64,000 bases of DNA from Alitta virens. Taxonomy: Eukaryota > Annelida > Polychaeta > Phyllodocida > Nereididae. Made by a program: the position numbers and the translations under genes. Shown here in pieces: positions 1 through 13,309 of the stretch; the stretch's first letter is position 1; every line of letters begins with the position of its first letter. The DNA lies in the NCBI GenBank assembly GCA_932294295.1, contig OW028586.1:7717701-7781700 (forward strand), in the 5' to 3' direction. Below the pieces are notes generated by a model. The model was not told the origin of the DNA. It did not search any database and worked only from the letters and a program-made list of their open reading frames with translations.

Positions 1-1490
1 TAAGCTGTCCACAACTTTAAGGTGTCAACAACATTAGGCTGTCAACAACACTAAGATGTAAAGAACATTAAGATGTCAACAGCATTAAGATGTGAACAAC
101 ATTAATATGTCGACAACATTAAGATGTGAACAAAATTAAGATGTCAACAACAACAATCTGTCAACAAAAATCAACTGTCAACAACAACCATCAGCAGCAA
201 CCATCTCTGAAGAACAAGATGTCAACAACATCAAGATGTCAACAACATCAAGAAGTCAACAACATCAAGATGTCAATAACATCAAGATGTCCACAACATT
301 AAGATGTAAACATTAAGATGTCAACAACATCATGATGTGAACAACATTAAGATGTCAACAACATTAAGATGTCAACAACATTAAGACGTCAACAACATTA
401 AGATGTCAACAACATTAAGATGTCAAGAACACTAGACTGTCTGTCAACAACATTAAGCTGTCAACAACTTTAGGGTGTCAACAACATTAAGCTGTCAACA
501 ACATAAACCTGTCAACAACATTATGCTGTTAACAACATTAAGCTCTCAACAACATTAAGCTGTCAACACCGTTAGGCTGTCAACAACATTAGGCTGTCAA
601 CAAAGTTATGCCATCAACAACATTAAGCTGTCGGTCAACAACATTAAGGTGTTAACAACTTTAAGCTGTCAACAACATTAAGCTGTCAACAACATTAAGC
701 TGTCAAAAACATTAAGCTGTCAACAACATTAAGCTGTCTGTCAACAATATTCAGCTGCCAACAACATCAAGCTGTCTGTCAACAAGATTAAGCTCTCAAT
801 AACATTTAGCTCTCCACAACATTAAGCTGCCAACAACATTAAGCTGTCAACAACTTTAGGCTGTCTGTCAACAACATTAGGCTGTCAACAACATTCAGCT
901 GTCTGTCAACAACATTAAGCTGCCAACAACATCAACCTGTCTGTCAACAACATTAAGCTCTCAATAACATTTAGCTCTCCACAACATTAAGCTGTCAACA
1001 ACATTAAGCTGTCAGCAACTTTAAGCTGTCTGTCAACAACATTAGGCTGTCAACAACATTAAGCTGTCAACAACTTTAAGCTGTCTGTCAACAACATTAA
1101 GGTGTCTGTCAATAACATTAAGCTGTCTGTCAACAAAATTAGGCTGTCAACAACATTAAGACGTCAAAAAAATTAAGCAGTCAACGACATTATACTGTCA
1201 ACAACATTAGGCTGTCAACAACATTAAGCTGTCAACAACATTAAGCTGTCAAGAACACTAAGCTGTCTGTCAACAACATTAAGCTGTCAACAACATTAGG
1301 GTGTCAACAACATTAAGCTGTCAACAACATTAGGGTGTCAACAACATTAAGCTGTCAACAACATTAACCTGTCAACAACATTAAGCTGTCAACACCATTA
1401 AGCTGTCAACAATATTAGGCTGTCACCAAAGTCAAGCCATCAACAACATTAAGCTGTCGGTCAACAACTTTAAGCTGCCAACAACATTAA
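1..1490 (+). repeat. Partial higher-order repeat, left edge
   Basis: This stretch follows the same order of variant monomers as about 3430-4990, at an offset of 3437 bp at the S cassette. The offset grows by 51 bp (three monomers) before the GACTGTCTGTC landmark near 434. It includes one S cassette at 141. The copy is diverged relative to its partner, which marks it as older than the kilobase duplications downstream. Confidence 0.75.
141..218 (+). repeat. S cassette 1
   Basis: An S cassette is a 78-bp CAA/CAG-rich segment. It starts ATGTCAACAACAACAATC, has one CATCAGCAGCAACC core and ends CTGAAGAACAAG, where the array has no ATTAA monomer. It is flanked on the left by a GATGTGAACAACATTAATATG run and on the right by ...CATCAAG monomers. 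This copy is unusual in reading CCATCTCTGAAG instead of CCAACTCTGAAG. Confidence 0.9.
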
Positions 1491-1758
1491 GCTGTCTGTC
1501 AACAACATAAAGCTGCCAACAACATCAAGCTGTCTGTCAACAACATTAAGCTCTCAATAACATTTAGCTCTCCACAACATTATGCTGTCAACAACATTAA
1601 GCTGTCAACAACTTTGAGCTGTCTGTCAACAACATTAGGCTGTCAACAACATTAAGCTGTCAACAACATTAGGCTGTCAACAACATTAGGCTGTCAACAA
1701 CATTAAGATGTCAAGAACATTAAGATGTCGACGACATTAAGATGTCAACAAAATTAAG

Positions 1759-1869
1759 ATGTCAACAACAAAATTCTGTCAACAACAATCAACTGTCAAC
1801 AACAACCATCAGCAGCAACCAACAACTGTCAACAACAACCATCAGCAGCAACCAAATCTGAAGAACAAG
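1759..1869 (+). repeat. L cassette 1
   Basis: An L cassette is 111 bp: an ATGTCAACAACAACATTC start, two 33-bp repeats (each with CTGTCAACAACAACC and CATCAGCAGCAACC), and a CTGAAGAACAAG end. This copy reads ACAACAAAATTC, and the usual AAGAAGTC monomers after it are missing. Ordinary AAGCTGTC monomers start within 20 bp instead, which marks a deletion junction. Confidence 0.9.
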
Positions 1870-2276
1870 ATGTCAACAACATTAAGCTGTCAACAACTTT
1901 AAGCTGTCTGTCAACAACATTAAGGTGTCTGTCAATAACATTAAGCTGTCTGTCAACAACATTAGGCTGTCAACAACATTAAGACGTCAAAAAAATTAAG
2001 CAGTCAACGACATTAAACTGTCAACAACATTAGGCTGTCAACAACATTAAGCTGTCAACAACATTAAGCTTTCAACAACACTAAGCTCTCAACAACAATA
2101 AGCTGTCAACAACTTTAAGCTGTCTGTCAACAACATTAGGCTGTCAACAACATTAAGCTGTCAACAACATTAGGCTGTCAACAACATTAGGCTGTCAATA
2201 ACATTAAGATGTCAAGAACATTAAGATGTCAAGAACATTAAGATGTCGACAACATTAAGATGTCAACAAAATTAAG

Positions 2277-2387
2277 ATGTCAACAATAACATTCTGTCAA
2301 CAACAATCAACTGTCAACAACAACCATCAGCAGCAACCAACAACTGTCAACAACAACCATCAGCAGCAACCAAATCTGAAGAACAAG
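2277..2387 (+). repeat. L cassette 2
   Basis: Carries CAACAATAACATTC (ACA to ATA if read as codons). The downstream AAACATTATGATG variant removes the usual TAA, so the ATG frame runs 71 codons to 2492. It lies only 518 bp after the preceding L cassette, with no S cassette between. Confidence 0.9.
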
Positions 2388-3577
2388 ATGTCAACAACAT
2401 TAAGAAGTCAACAACATCAAGATGTCAATAACATCAAGATGTCCACAACATTAAGATGTAAACATTATGATGTCAATAACATCATGATGTGAACAACATT
2501 AAGATGTCAACAACATTAAGATGTCAACAACATTAAGCTGTTAAAAACATTAAGCTGTCAACAACATCGAGCTGTCAACAACATTAAGCTGTCAACAACA
2601 TTAAGGTGTCAACAACATTAAGCTGTCAACAACATTAACCTGTCAGCAACATTAAGCTGTTAACAACATTAAGCTGTCAACAACATTGAGCTGTCAACAC
2701 CGTTAGGCTGTCAACAAAATTGGGCTGTCAACAAAGTTATGCCATCAACAACATTAAGCTGTCGGTGAACAACATTAAGGTGTCAACAACTTTAAGCTGT
2801 CAACAACATTAAGCTGTCAACAACATTAAGCTGTCAACAACATTAAGCTGTCAACAACATTAAGCTGTCAAGAACATTAAGCTGTTAACAACATTAAACT
2901 CTCAACAACATTAAGCTGTCAACACCATTAAGCTGTCAACAACATTAGGCTGTCACCAAAGTTAAGCCATCAACAACATTAAGCTGTCGGTCAACAACAT
3001 TAAGCTGTCAACAACATTAAGCTGTCAACAACATTAAGATGTCAACAACATCAAGATGTCCACAACATTAAGATGTAAACATTAAGATATCAACAACATC
3101 ATGATGTGAACAACATTAAGATGTCAACAACATTAAGATGTCAACAACATTGAGACGTCAACAACATTAGGACATCAACAACATTAAGATGTCAACAACA
3201 TTAAGATGTCAACAACATTAAGATGTCAAGAACACTATGCTGTCTGTCAACAACATTAAGGTGTCTATCATAACATTAAGCTGTCTGTCAACAACATTAG
3301 GCTGTTAACAACATTAAGACGTCAAACAAATTAAGCAGTCAACGACATTAAGCTGTCAACAACATTAGGCTGTCTAGAACATTAAGCTGTCCACAACTTT
3401 AAGGTGTCTGTCAACAACAGTAGTCTTTCAACAACATTAAGCTGTGCACAACTTCAAGGTGTCAACAACATTAGGCTGTCAACAACACTAAGATGTAAAG
3501 AACATTAAGATGTCAACAGCATTAAGATGTGAACAACATTAATATGTCGACAACATTAAGATGTGAACAAAATTAAG

Positions 3578-3655
3578 ATGTCAACAACAACAATCTGTCA
3601 ACAAATATCAACTGTCAACAACAACCATCAGCAGCAACCAACTCTGAAGAACAAG
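3578..3655 (+). repeat. S cassette 2
   Basis: Has the private variant CAACAAATATCAACTG, shared only with the copy 4921 bp downstream. Confidence 0.9.
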
Positions 3656-5280
3656 ATGTCAACAACATCAAGATGTCAACAACATCAAGAAGTCAACAAC
3701 ATCAAGATGTCAATAACATCAAGATGTCCACAACATTAAGATGTAAACATTAAGATGTCAACAACATCATGATGTGAACAACATTAAGATGTCAACAACA
3801 TTGAGACGTCAACAACATTAAGACATCAACAACATTAAGATGTCAACAATATTAAGATGTCAACAACATTAAGACGTCAACAACATTAAGATGTCAACAA
3901 CATTAAGATGTCAAGAACACTAGACTGTCTGTCAACAACATTAAGCTGTCAACAACTTTAGGGTGTCAACAACATTAAGCTGTCAACAACATTAACCTGT
4001 CAACAACATTAAGCTGTTAACAACATTAAGCTCTCAAAAACATTAAGCTGTCAACACCGTTAGGCTGTCAACAACATTAGGCTGTCAACAAAGTTTTGCC
4101 ATCAACAACATTAAGCTGTCGGTCAACAACATTAAGGTGTTAATAACTTTAAGCTGTCAACAACATTAAGCTGTCAACAACATTAAGCTGTCAACAACAT
4201 TAAGCTGTCAACAACATTAAGCTGTCAACAACATTAAGCTGTCTGTCAACAATATTAAGCTGCCAACAACATCAAGCTGTCTGTCAACAAGATTAAGCTC
4301 TCAATAACATTTAGCTCTCCACAACATTAAGCTGCCAACAACATTAAGCTGTCAACAACTTTAGGCTGTCTGTCAACAACATTAGGCTGTCAACAACATT
4401 CAGCTGTCTGTCAACAACATTAAGCTGCCAACAACATCAAGCTGTCTGTCAACAACATTAAGCTCTCAATAACATTTAGCTCTCCACAACATTAAGCTGT
4501 CAACAACATTAAGCTGTCAGGAACTTTAAGCTGTCTGTCAACAACATTAGGCTGTCAACAACATTAAGCTGTCGACAACTTTAAGCTGTCTGTCAACAAC
4601 ATTAAGGTGTCTGTCAATAACATTAAGCTGTCTGTCAACAAAATTAGGCTGTCAACAACATTAAGACTTCAAAAAAATTAAGCAGTCAACGACATTAAAC
4701 TGTCAACAACATTAGGCTGTCAACAACATTAAGCTGTCAACAACATTAAGCTTTCAAGAACACTAAGCTGTCTGTCAACAACATTAAGCTGTCAACAACA
4801 TTAGGGTGTCAACAACATTAAGCTGTCAACAACATTAGGGTGTCAACAACATTAAGCTGTCAACAACATTAACCTGTCAACAACATTAAGCTGTCAACAC
4901 CATTAAGCTGTCAACAATATTAGGCTGTCACCAAAGTCAAGCCATCAACAACATTAAGCTGTCGGTCAACAACTTTAAGCTGCCAACAACATTAAGCTGT
5001 CTGTCAACAACGTTAAGCTGCCAACAACATCAAGCTGTCTGTCAACAACATTAAGCTCTCAATAACATTTAGCTCTCCACAACATTAAGCTGTCAACAAC
5101 ATTAAGCTGTCAACAACTTTAAGCTGTCTGTCAACAACATTAGGCTGTCAACAACATTAAGCTGTCAACAACATTAGGCTGTCAACAACATTAGGCTGTC
5201 AACAACATTAAGATGTCAAGAACATTAAGATGTCAACAACATTAAGATGTCGACGACATTAAGATGTCAACAAAATTAAG

Positions 5281-5391
5281 ATGTCAACAACAACATTCTG
5301 TCAACAACAATCAACTGTCAACAACAACCATCAGCAGCAACCGACAACTGTCAACAACAACCATCAGCAGCAACCAAATCTGAAGAACAAG
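5281..5391 (+). repeat. L cassette 3
   Basis: Reads CAGCAACCGACAACTG (CCA to CCG) and is followed by AACAATATTAAGAAG. Both variants are shared with the cassettes at 10185 and 12665, so these three share a recent ancestor. Confidence 0.9.
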
Positions 5392-5890
5392 ATGTCAACA
5401 ATATTAAGAAGTCAACAACATCAAGATGTCAATAACATCAAGATGTCCACAACATTACGATGTAAACATTAAGATGTCAACATCATCATGATGTGAACAA
5501 CATTAAGATGTAAACAACGTTAAGCTGTTAAAAACATTAAGCTGTCAACAACATTGAGCTGTCAACAACATTAAGCTGTCAACAACATTAGGGTGTCAAC
5601 AACATTAAGCTGTCAACAATATTAGCCTGTCAACAACATTAAGCTGTTAACAACATTAAGCTGTCAACAACATTAAGCTGTCAACACCGTTAGGCTGTCA
5701 ACAAAATTAGGCTGTCAACAAAGTTATGCCATCAACAACATTAAGCTGTCGGTCAACAACATTAAGGTGTCAACAACTTTGAGCTGTCAACAACATTAAG
5801 CTGTCAACAACATTAAGCTGTCAACAACATTAAGCTGTCGACAACTTTAAGCTGTCTGTCAACAACATTAAGGTGTCTGTCAACAACAGT

Positions 5891-5925
5891 AATGTTGTTG
5901 ACAGCCTAATGTTGTTGACAGACAG
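5891..5925 (-). repeat. Inverted cassette 1
   Basis: Two monomers (one CTGTCTGTC form, one AGGCTGTC form) lie in reverse orientation, entered through CAACAACAGT and left through a direct ...CAACATTAGGCTGTC monomer. Bases 5890-5914 and 5926-5950 are perfect 25-bp inverted arms around the 11-bp loop TTGACAGACAG. On the left, CTGTCAACAACA and TGTTGTTGACAG can also pair around GTAA. Such orientation changes are rare in this array and recur at equivalent HOR positions. Confidence 0.93.
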
Positions 5926-6679
5926 CAACATTAGGCTGTCAACAACATTAAGCTGTCAACAACATTAGGCTGTCAACAACATTAGGCTGTCAACAACATT
6001 AGGCTGTCAACAACATTTGGGTGTCAACAACATTAAGCTGTCAACAACATTAAGCTGTCAACAACATTAAGCTGTTAACAACATTAAACTCTCAACAACA
6101 TTAAGCTGTCATCAACATTAGGCTGTCGCCAAAGTTAAGCCATCAACAACATTAAGCTGTCAGTCAACAACATTAAGCTGTCAACAACATTAAGCTGTCA
6201 ACAACATTAAGATGTCAACAACATCAAGAAGTCAACAACATCAAGATGTCAATAACATCAAGATGTCCACAACATTAAGATGTAAACATTAAGATGTCAA
6301 CAACATCATGATGTGAACAACATTAAGATGTCAACAACATTAAGATGTCAACAACATTGAGACATCAACAACATTGAGACATCAACAACATTAAGACATC
6401 AACAACATTAAGCTGTCTGTCAACAACATAAAGCTGCCAACAACATCAAGCTGTCTGTCAACAACATTAAGCTCTCAATAACATTTAGCTCTCCACAACA
6501 TTATGCTGTCAACAACATTAAGCTGTCAACAACTTTGAGCTGTCTGTCAACAACATTAGGCTGTCAACAACATTAAGCTGTCAACAACATTAGGCTGTCA
6601 ACAACATTAGGCTGTCAACAACATTAAGATGTCAAGAACATTAAGATGTCGACGACATTAAGATGTCAACAAAATTAAG

Positions 6680-6790
6680 ATGTCAACAACAAAATTCTGT
6701 CAACAACAATCAACTGTCAACAACAACCATCAGCAGCAACCAACAACTGTCAACAACAACCATCAGCAGCAACCAAATCTGAAGAACAAG
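6680..6790 (+). repeat. L cassette 4
   Basis: Duplicate of the cassette at 1759 at the 4921-bp period, including the ACAACAAAATTC variant and the truncated right flank. Confidence 0.9.
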
Positions 6791-7197
6791 ATGTCAACAA
6801 CATTAAGCTGTCAACAACTTTAAGCTGTCTGTCAACAACATTAAGGTGTCTGTCAATAACATTAAGCTGTCTGTCAACAACATTAGGCTGTCAACAACAT
6901 TAAGACGTCAAAAAAATTAAGCAGTCAACGACATTAAACTGTCAACAACATTAGGCTGTCAACAACATTAAGCTGTCAACAACATTAAGCTTTCAACAAC
7001 ACTAAGCTCTCAACAACAATAAGCTGTCAACAACTTTAAGCTGTCTGTCAACAACATTAGGCTGTCAACAACATTAAGCTGTCAACAACATTAGGCTGTC
7101 AACAACATTAGGCTGTCAATAACATTAAGATGTCAAGAACATTAAGATGTCAAGAACATTAAGATGTCGACAACATTAAGATGTCAACAAAATTAAG

Positions 7198-7308
7198 ATG
7201 TCAACAATAACATTCTGTCAACAACAATCAACTGTCAACAACAACCATCAGCAGCAACCAACAACTGTCAACAACAACCATCAGCAGCAACCAAATCTGA
7301 AGAACAAG
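7198..7308 (+). repeat. L cassette 5
   Basis: Duplicate of the cassette at 2277 with the same CAATAACATTC variant and the same 71-codon ATG frame ending at 7413. Confidence 0.9.
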
Positions 7309-8498
7309 ATGTCAACAACATTAAGAAGTCAACAACATCAAGATGTCAATAACATCAAGATGTCCACAACATTAAGATGTAAACATTATGATGTCAATAA
7401 CATCATGATGTGAACAACATTAAGATGTCAACAACATTAAGATGTCAACAACATTAAGCTGTTAAAAACATTAAGCTGTCAACAACATCGAGCTGTCAAC
7501 AACATTAAGCTGTCAACAACATTAAGGTGTCAACAACATTAAGCTGTCAACAACATTAACCTGTCAGCAACATTAAGCTGTTAACAACATTAAGCTGTCA
7601 ACAACATTGAGCTGTCAACACCGTTAGGCTGTCAACAAAATTGGGCTGTCAACAAAGTTATGCCATCAACAACATTAAGCTGTCGGTGAACAACATTAAG
7701 GTGTCAACAACTTTAAGCTGTCAACAACATTAAGCTGTCAACAACATTAAGCTGTCAACAACATTAAGCTGTCAACAACATTAAGCTGTCAAGAACATTA
7801 AGCTGTTAACAACATTAAACTCTCAACAACATTAAGCTGTCAACACCATTAAGCTGTCAACAACATTAGGCTGTCACCAAAGTTAAGCCATCAACAACAT
7901 TAAGCTGTCGGTCAACAACATTAAGCTGTCAACAACATTAAGCTGTCAACAACATTAAGATGTCAACAACATCAAGATGTCCACAACATTAAGATGTAAA
8001 CATTAAGATATCAACAACATCATGATGTGAACAACATTAAGATGTCAACAACATTAAGATGTCAACAACATTGAGACGTCAACAACATTAGGACATCAAC
8101 AACATTAAGATGTCAACAACATTAAGATGTCAACAACATTAAGATGTCAAGAACACTATGCTGTCTGTCAACAACATTAAGGTGTCTATCATAACATTAA
8201 GCTGTCTGTCAACAACATTAGGCTGTTAACAACATTAAGACGTCAAACAAATTAAGCAGTCAACGACATTAAGCTGTCAACAACATTAGGCTGTCTAGAA
8301 CATTAAGCTGTCCACAACTTTAAGGTGTCTGTCAACAACAGTAGTCTTTCAACAACATTAAGCTGTGCACAACTTCAAGGTGTCAACAACATTAGGCTGT
8401 CAACAACACTAAGATGTAAAGAACATTAAGATGTCAACAGCATTAAGATGTGAACAACATTAATATGTCGACAACATTAAGATGTGAACAAAATTAAG

Positions 8499-8576
8499 AT
8501 GTCAACAACAACAATCTGTCAACAAATATCAACTGTCAACAACAACCATCAGCAGCAACCAACTCTGAAGAACAAG
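8499..8576 (+). repeat. S cassette 3
   Basis: Duplicate of the S cassette at 3578, with the CAACAAATATC variant retained. Confidence 0.9.
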
Positions 8577-10184
8577 ATGTCAACAACATCAAGATGTCAA
8601 CAACATCAAGAAGTCAACAACATCAAGATGTCAATAACATCAAGATGTCCACAACATTAAGATGTAAACATTAAGATGTCAACAACATCATGATGTGAAC
8701 AACATTAAGATGTCAACAACATTGAGACGTCAACAACATTAAGACATCAACAACATTAAGATGTCAACAATATTAAGATGTCAACAACATTAAGACGTCA
8801 ACAACATTAAGATGTCAACAACATTAAGATGTCAAGAACACTAGACTGTCTGTCAACAACATTAAGCTGTCAACAACTTTAGGGTGTCAACAACATTAAG
8901 CTGTCAACAACATTAACCTGTCAACAACATTAAGCTGTTAACAACATTAAGCTCTCAAAAACATTAAGCTGTCAACACCGTTAGGCTGTCAACAACATTA
9001 GGCTGTCAACAAAGTTTTGCCATCAACAACATTAAGCTGTCGGTCAACAACATTAAGGTGTTAATAACTTTAAGCTGTCAACAACATTAAGCTGTCAACA
9101 ACATTAAGCTGTCAACAACATTAAGCTGTCAACAACATTAAGCTGTCAACAACATTAAGCTGTCTGTCAACAATATTAAGCTGCCAACAACATCAAGCTG
9201 TCTGTCAACAAGATTAAGCTCTCAATAACATTTAGCTCTCCACAACATTAAGCTGCCAACAACATTAAGCTGTCAACAACTTTAGGCTGTCTGTCAACAA
9301 CATTAGGCTGTCAACAACATTCAGCTGTCTGTCAACAACATTAAGCTGCCAACAACATCAAGCTGTCTGTCAACAACATTAAGCTCTCAATAACATTTAG
9401 CTCTCCACAACATTAAGCTGTCAACAACATTAAGCTGTCAGGAACTTTAAGCTGTCTGTCAACAACATTAGGCTGTCAACAACATTAAGCTGTCGACAAC
9501 TTTAAGCTGTCTGTCAACAACATTAAGGTGTCTGTCAATAACATTAAGCTGTCTGTCAACAAAATTAGGCTGTCAACAACATTAAGACTTCAAAAAAATT
9601 AAGCAGTCAACGACATTAAACTGTCAACAACATTAGGCTGTCAACAACATTAAGCTGTCAACAACATTAAGCTTTCAAGAACACTAAGCTGTCTGTCAAC
9701 AACATTAAGCTGTCAACAACATTAGGGTGTCAACAACATTAAGCTGTCAACAACATTAGGGTGTCAACAACATTAAGCTGTCAACAACATTAACCTGTCA
9801 ACAACATTAAGCTGTCAACACCATTAAGCTGTCAACAATATTAGGCTGTCACCAAAGTCAAGCCATCAACAACATTAAGCTGTCGGTCAACAACTTTAAG
9901 CTGCCAACAACATTAAGCTGTCTGTCAACAACGTTAAGCTGCCAACAACATCAAGCTGTCTGTCAACAACATTAAGCTCTCAATAACATTTAGCTCTCCA
10001 CAACATTAAGCTGTCAACAACATTAAGCTGTCAACAACTTTAAGCTGTCTGTCAACAACATTAGGCTGTCAACAACATTAAGCTGTCAACAACATTAGGC
10101 TGTCAACAACATTAGGCTGTCAACAACATTAAGATGTCAACAACATTAAGATGTCGACGACATTAAGATGTCAACAAAATTAAG

Positions 10185-10295
10185 ATGTCAACAACAACAT
10201 TCTGTCAACAACAATCAACTGTCAACAACAACCATCAGCAGCAACCGACAACTGTCAACAACAACCATCAGCAGCAACCAAATCTGAAGAACAAG
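10185..10295 (+). repeat. L cassette 6
   Basis: CCGACAACTG subtype. Its left flank lacks one GATGTCAAGAACATTAA monomer found before its partner at 5281. Confidence 0.9.
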
Positions 10296-10794
10296 ATGTC
10301 AACAATATTAAGAAGTCAACAACATCAAGATGTCAATAACATCAAGATGTCCACAACATTACGATGTAAACATTAAGATGTCAACATCATCATGATGTGA
10401 ACAACATTAAGATGTAAACAACGTTAAGCTGTTAAAAACATTAAGCTGTCAACAACATTGAGCTGTCAACAACATTAAGCTGTCAACAACATTAGGGTGT
10501 CAACAACATTAAGCTGTCAACAATATTAGCCTGTCAACAACATTAAGCTGTTAACAACATTAAGCTGTCAACAACATTAAGCTGTCAACACCGTTAGGCT
10601 GTCAACAAAATTAGGCTGTCAACAAAGTTATGCCATCAACAACATTAAGCTGTCGGTCAACAACATTAAGGTGTCAACAACTTTGAGCTGTCAACAACAT
10701 TAAGCTGTCAACAACATTAAGCTGTCAACAACATTAAGCTGTCGACAACTTTAAGCTGTCTGTCAACAACATTAAGGTGTCTGTCAACAACAGT

Positions 10795-10829
10795 AATGTT
10801 GTTGACAGCCTAATGTTGTTGACAGACAG
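10795..10829 (-). repeat. Inverted cassette 2
   Basis: Identical to the cassette at 5891, 4904 bp later. Perfect arms. Confidence 0.93.
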
Positions 10830-12664
10830 CAACATTAGGCTGTCAACAACATTAAGCTGTCAACAACATTAGGCTGTCAACAACATTAGGCTGTCAACAA
10901 CATTAGGCTGTCAACAACATTTGGGTGTCAACAACATTAAGCTGTCAACAACATTAAGCTGTCAACAACATTAAGCTGTTAACAACATTAAACTCTCAAC
11001 AACATTAAGCTGTCATCAACATTAGGCTGTCGCCAAAGTTAAGCCATCAACAACATTAAGCTGTCAGTCAACAACATTAAGCTGTCAACAACATTAAGCT
11101 GTCAACAACATTAAGATGTCAACAACATCAAGAAGTCAACAACATCAAGATGTCAATAACATCAAGATGTCCACAACATTAAGATGTAAACATTAAGATG
11201 TCAACAACATCATGATGTGAACAACATTAAGATGTCAACAACATTAAGATGTCAACAACATTGAGACATCAACAACATTGAGACATCAACAACATTAAGA
11301 CATCAACAACATTAAGATGTCAACAACATTAAGACGTAAACAACATTAAGATGTCAATAACATTAAGAGGTCAAGAACACTAGGCTGTCTGTCAACAACA
11401 TTAAGGTGTCTATCATAACATTAAGCTGTCTGTCAACAACATTAGGCTGTCAACAACATGAAGACGTCAACAAAATTGATCAGTCAACGACATTAAGCTG
11501 TCAACAATATTAGGCTGTCAACAACATTAGGCTGTCAACAACATTGGGCTGTCAACAACATTTGGGTGTCAACAACATTAAGCTGTCAACAACATTAAGC
11601 TGTCAACAACATTAAGCTGTTAACAACATTAAACTCTCAACAACATTAAGCTGTCAACACCATTAAGCTGTCAACAGCATTAAGCTGTCAACAACATTAA
11701 GCTGTCAACAACATTAAGATGTCAACAACATCAAGAAGTCAACAACATCAAGATGTCAATAACATCAAGATGTCCACAACATTAAGATGTAAACATTAAG
11801 ATGTCAACAACATCATGATGTGAACAACATTAAGATGTCAACAACATTAAGATGTCAACAACATTGAGACGTCAACAACATTAAGACATCAACAACATTA
11901 AGATGTCAACAACATTAAGACATCAACAACATTAAGATGTCAATAACATTAAGATGTCAAGAACACTAGGCTATCTGTCAACAACATTAAGGTGTCTATC
12001 ATAACATTAAGCTGTCTGTCAACAACATTAGGCTGTCAACAACATGAAGACGTCAAAAAAATTGAGCAGTCAACGACATTAAGCTGTCAACAACATTAGG
12101 CTGTCAACAACATTAAGCTGTCAACAACATTAAGCTGTCAAGAACACTAAGCTGTCTGTCAACAACATTAAGCTGTCAACAACATTAGGGTGTCAACAAC
12201 ATTAAGCTGTCAACAACATTAGGGTGTCAACAACATTAAGCTGTCAACAACATTAACCTGTCAACAACATTAAGCTGTCAACACCATTAAGCTGTCAACA
12301 ATATTAGGCTGTCACCAAAGTCAAGCCATCAACAACATTAAGCTGTCGGTCAACAACTTTAAGCTGCCAACAACATTAAGCTGTCTGTCAACAACGTTAA
12401 GCTGCCAACAACATCAAGCTGTCTGTCAACAACATTAAGCTCTCAATAACATTTAGCTCTCCACAACATTAAGCTGTCAACAACATTAAGCTGTCAACAA
12501 CTTTAAGCTGTCTGTCAACAACATTAGGCTGTCAACAACATTAAGCTGTCAACAACATTAGGCTGTCAACAACATTAGGCTGTCAACAATATTAAGATGT
12601 CAAGAACATTAAGATGTCAACAACATTAAGATGTCGACGACATTAAGATGTCAACAAAATTAAG

Positions 12665-12775
12665 ATGTCAACAACAACATTCTGTCAACAACAATCAACT
12701 GTCAACAACAACCATCAGCAGCAACCGACAACTGTCAACAACAACCATCAGCAGCAACCAAATCTGAAGAACAAG
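12665..12775 (+). repeat. L cassette 7
   Basis: CCGACAACTG subtype with the full left flank. Its right flank reads ACATTAAGATGTAAAC where the cassettes at 5281 and 10185 read ACATTACGATGTAAAC. Confidence 0.9.
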
Positions 12776-13274
12776 ATGTCAACAATATTAAGAAGTCAAC
12801 AACATCAAGATGTCAATAACATCAAGATGTCCACAACATTAAGATGTAAACATTAAGATGTCAACATCATCATGATGTGAACAACATTAAGATGTAAACA
12901 ACATTAAGGTGTTAAAAACATTAAGCTGTCAACAACATTGAGCTGTCAACAACATTAAGCTGTCAACAACATTAGGGTGTCAACAACATTAAGCTGTCAA
13001 CAATATTAGCCTGTCAACAACATTAAGCTGTTAACAACATTAAGCTGTCAACAACATTAAGCTGTCAACACCGTTAGGCTGTCAACAAAATTAGGCTGTC
13101 AACAAAGTTATGCCATCAACAACATTAAGCTGTCGGTCAACAACATTAAGGTGTCAACAACTTTGAGCTGTCAACAACATTAAGCTGTCAACAACATTAA
13201 GCTGTCAACAACATTAAGCTGTCGACAACTTTAAGCTGTCTGTCAACAACATTAAGGTGTCTGTCAACAACAGT

Positions 13275-13309
13275 AATGTTGTTGACAGCCTAATGTTGTT
13301 GACAGACAG
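13275..13309 (-). repeat. Inverted cassette 3
   Basis: Copy of 10795 at 2480 bp. Perfect arms. Confidence 0.93.

Larger units (their letters stand above)
1490..6410 (+). repeat. 4.9-kb tandem duplication, unit A1
   Basis: This is the first of two direct copies with a 4921-bp period. It carries, in order, L cassettes at 1759 and 2277, an S cassette at 3578, an L cassette at 5281 and an inverted cassette at 5891. Private variants such as AACATAAAGCTGCC near 1506 and CAACAATAACATTC near 2280 recur exactly 4921 bp later. The left boundary lies within the shared monomers about 1478-1490. Confidence 0.88.
6411..11315 (+). repeat. 4.9-kb tandem duplication, unit A2
   Basis: This is the second copy of the preceding unit, with the same cassette order: L 6680, L 7198, S 8499, L 10185, inverted 10795. 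The period is 4921 bp up to about 10.13 kb and 4904 bp after it. One 17-bp monomer (a GATGTCAAGAACATTAA unit) present near 5215-5235 is missing near 10137. No other length change was seen, so the duplication is recent compared with the HOR itself. Confidence 0.88.
9600..12070 (+). repeat. 2.5-kb tandem duplication, unit B1
   Basis: Matches about 12070-14530. The offset is 2463 bp before the L cassette (for example the rare ACGTTAAG at 9931 and 12394) and 2480 bp after it, because B1 lacks one 17-bp monomer just before its L cassette. It overlaps the right part of unit A2, so the 2.5-kb event used that HOR copy as its template. It contains L 10185 and the inverted cassette at 10795. The variant GGTGTCTATCATAAC appears twice (near 11405 and 11990), showing a further internal duplication of about 0.6 kb. 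Confidence 0.78.

Noticed and set aside
241..310. DnaA-box-like GTCCACAAC motifs
   Set aside because: They are a one-base variant of the GTCAACAAC monomer found in each HOR and do not match TTATNCACA.
2277..2492. 71-codon ATG frame, and similar 63-69-codon frames at other cassettes, as small protein genes
   Set aside because: Low-complexity Gln/Asn/Ser/Thr products, changes that do not respect codons, no distinct promoter, and frames explained by local absence of the monomer TAA.
5891..5950. Rho-independent terminator or attachment site at the inverted cassettes
   Set aside because: The stem is AT-rich, has no T tract after it, and is made of ordinary monomers in reverse. No integrase or element lies nearby.
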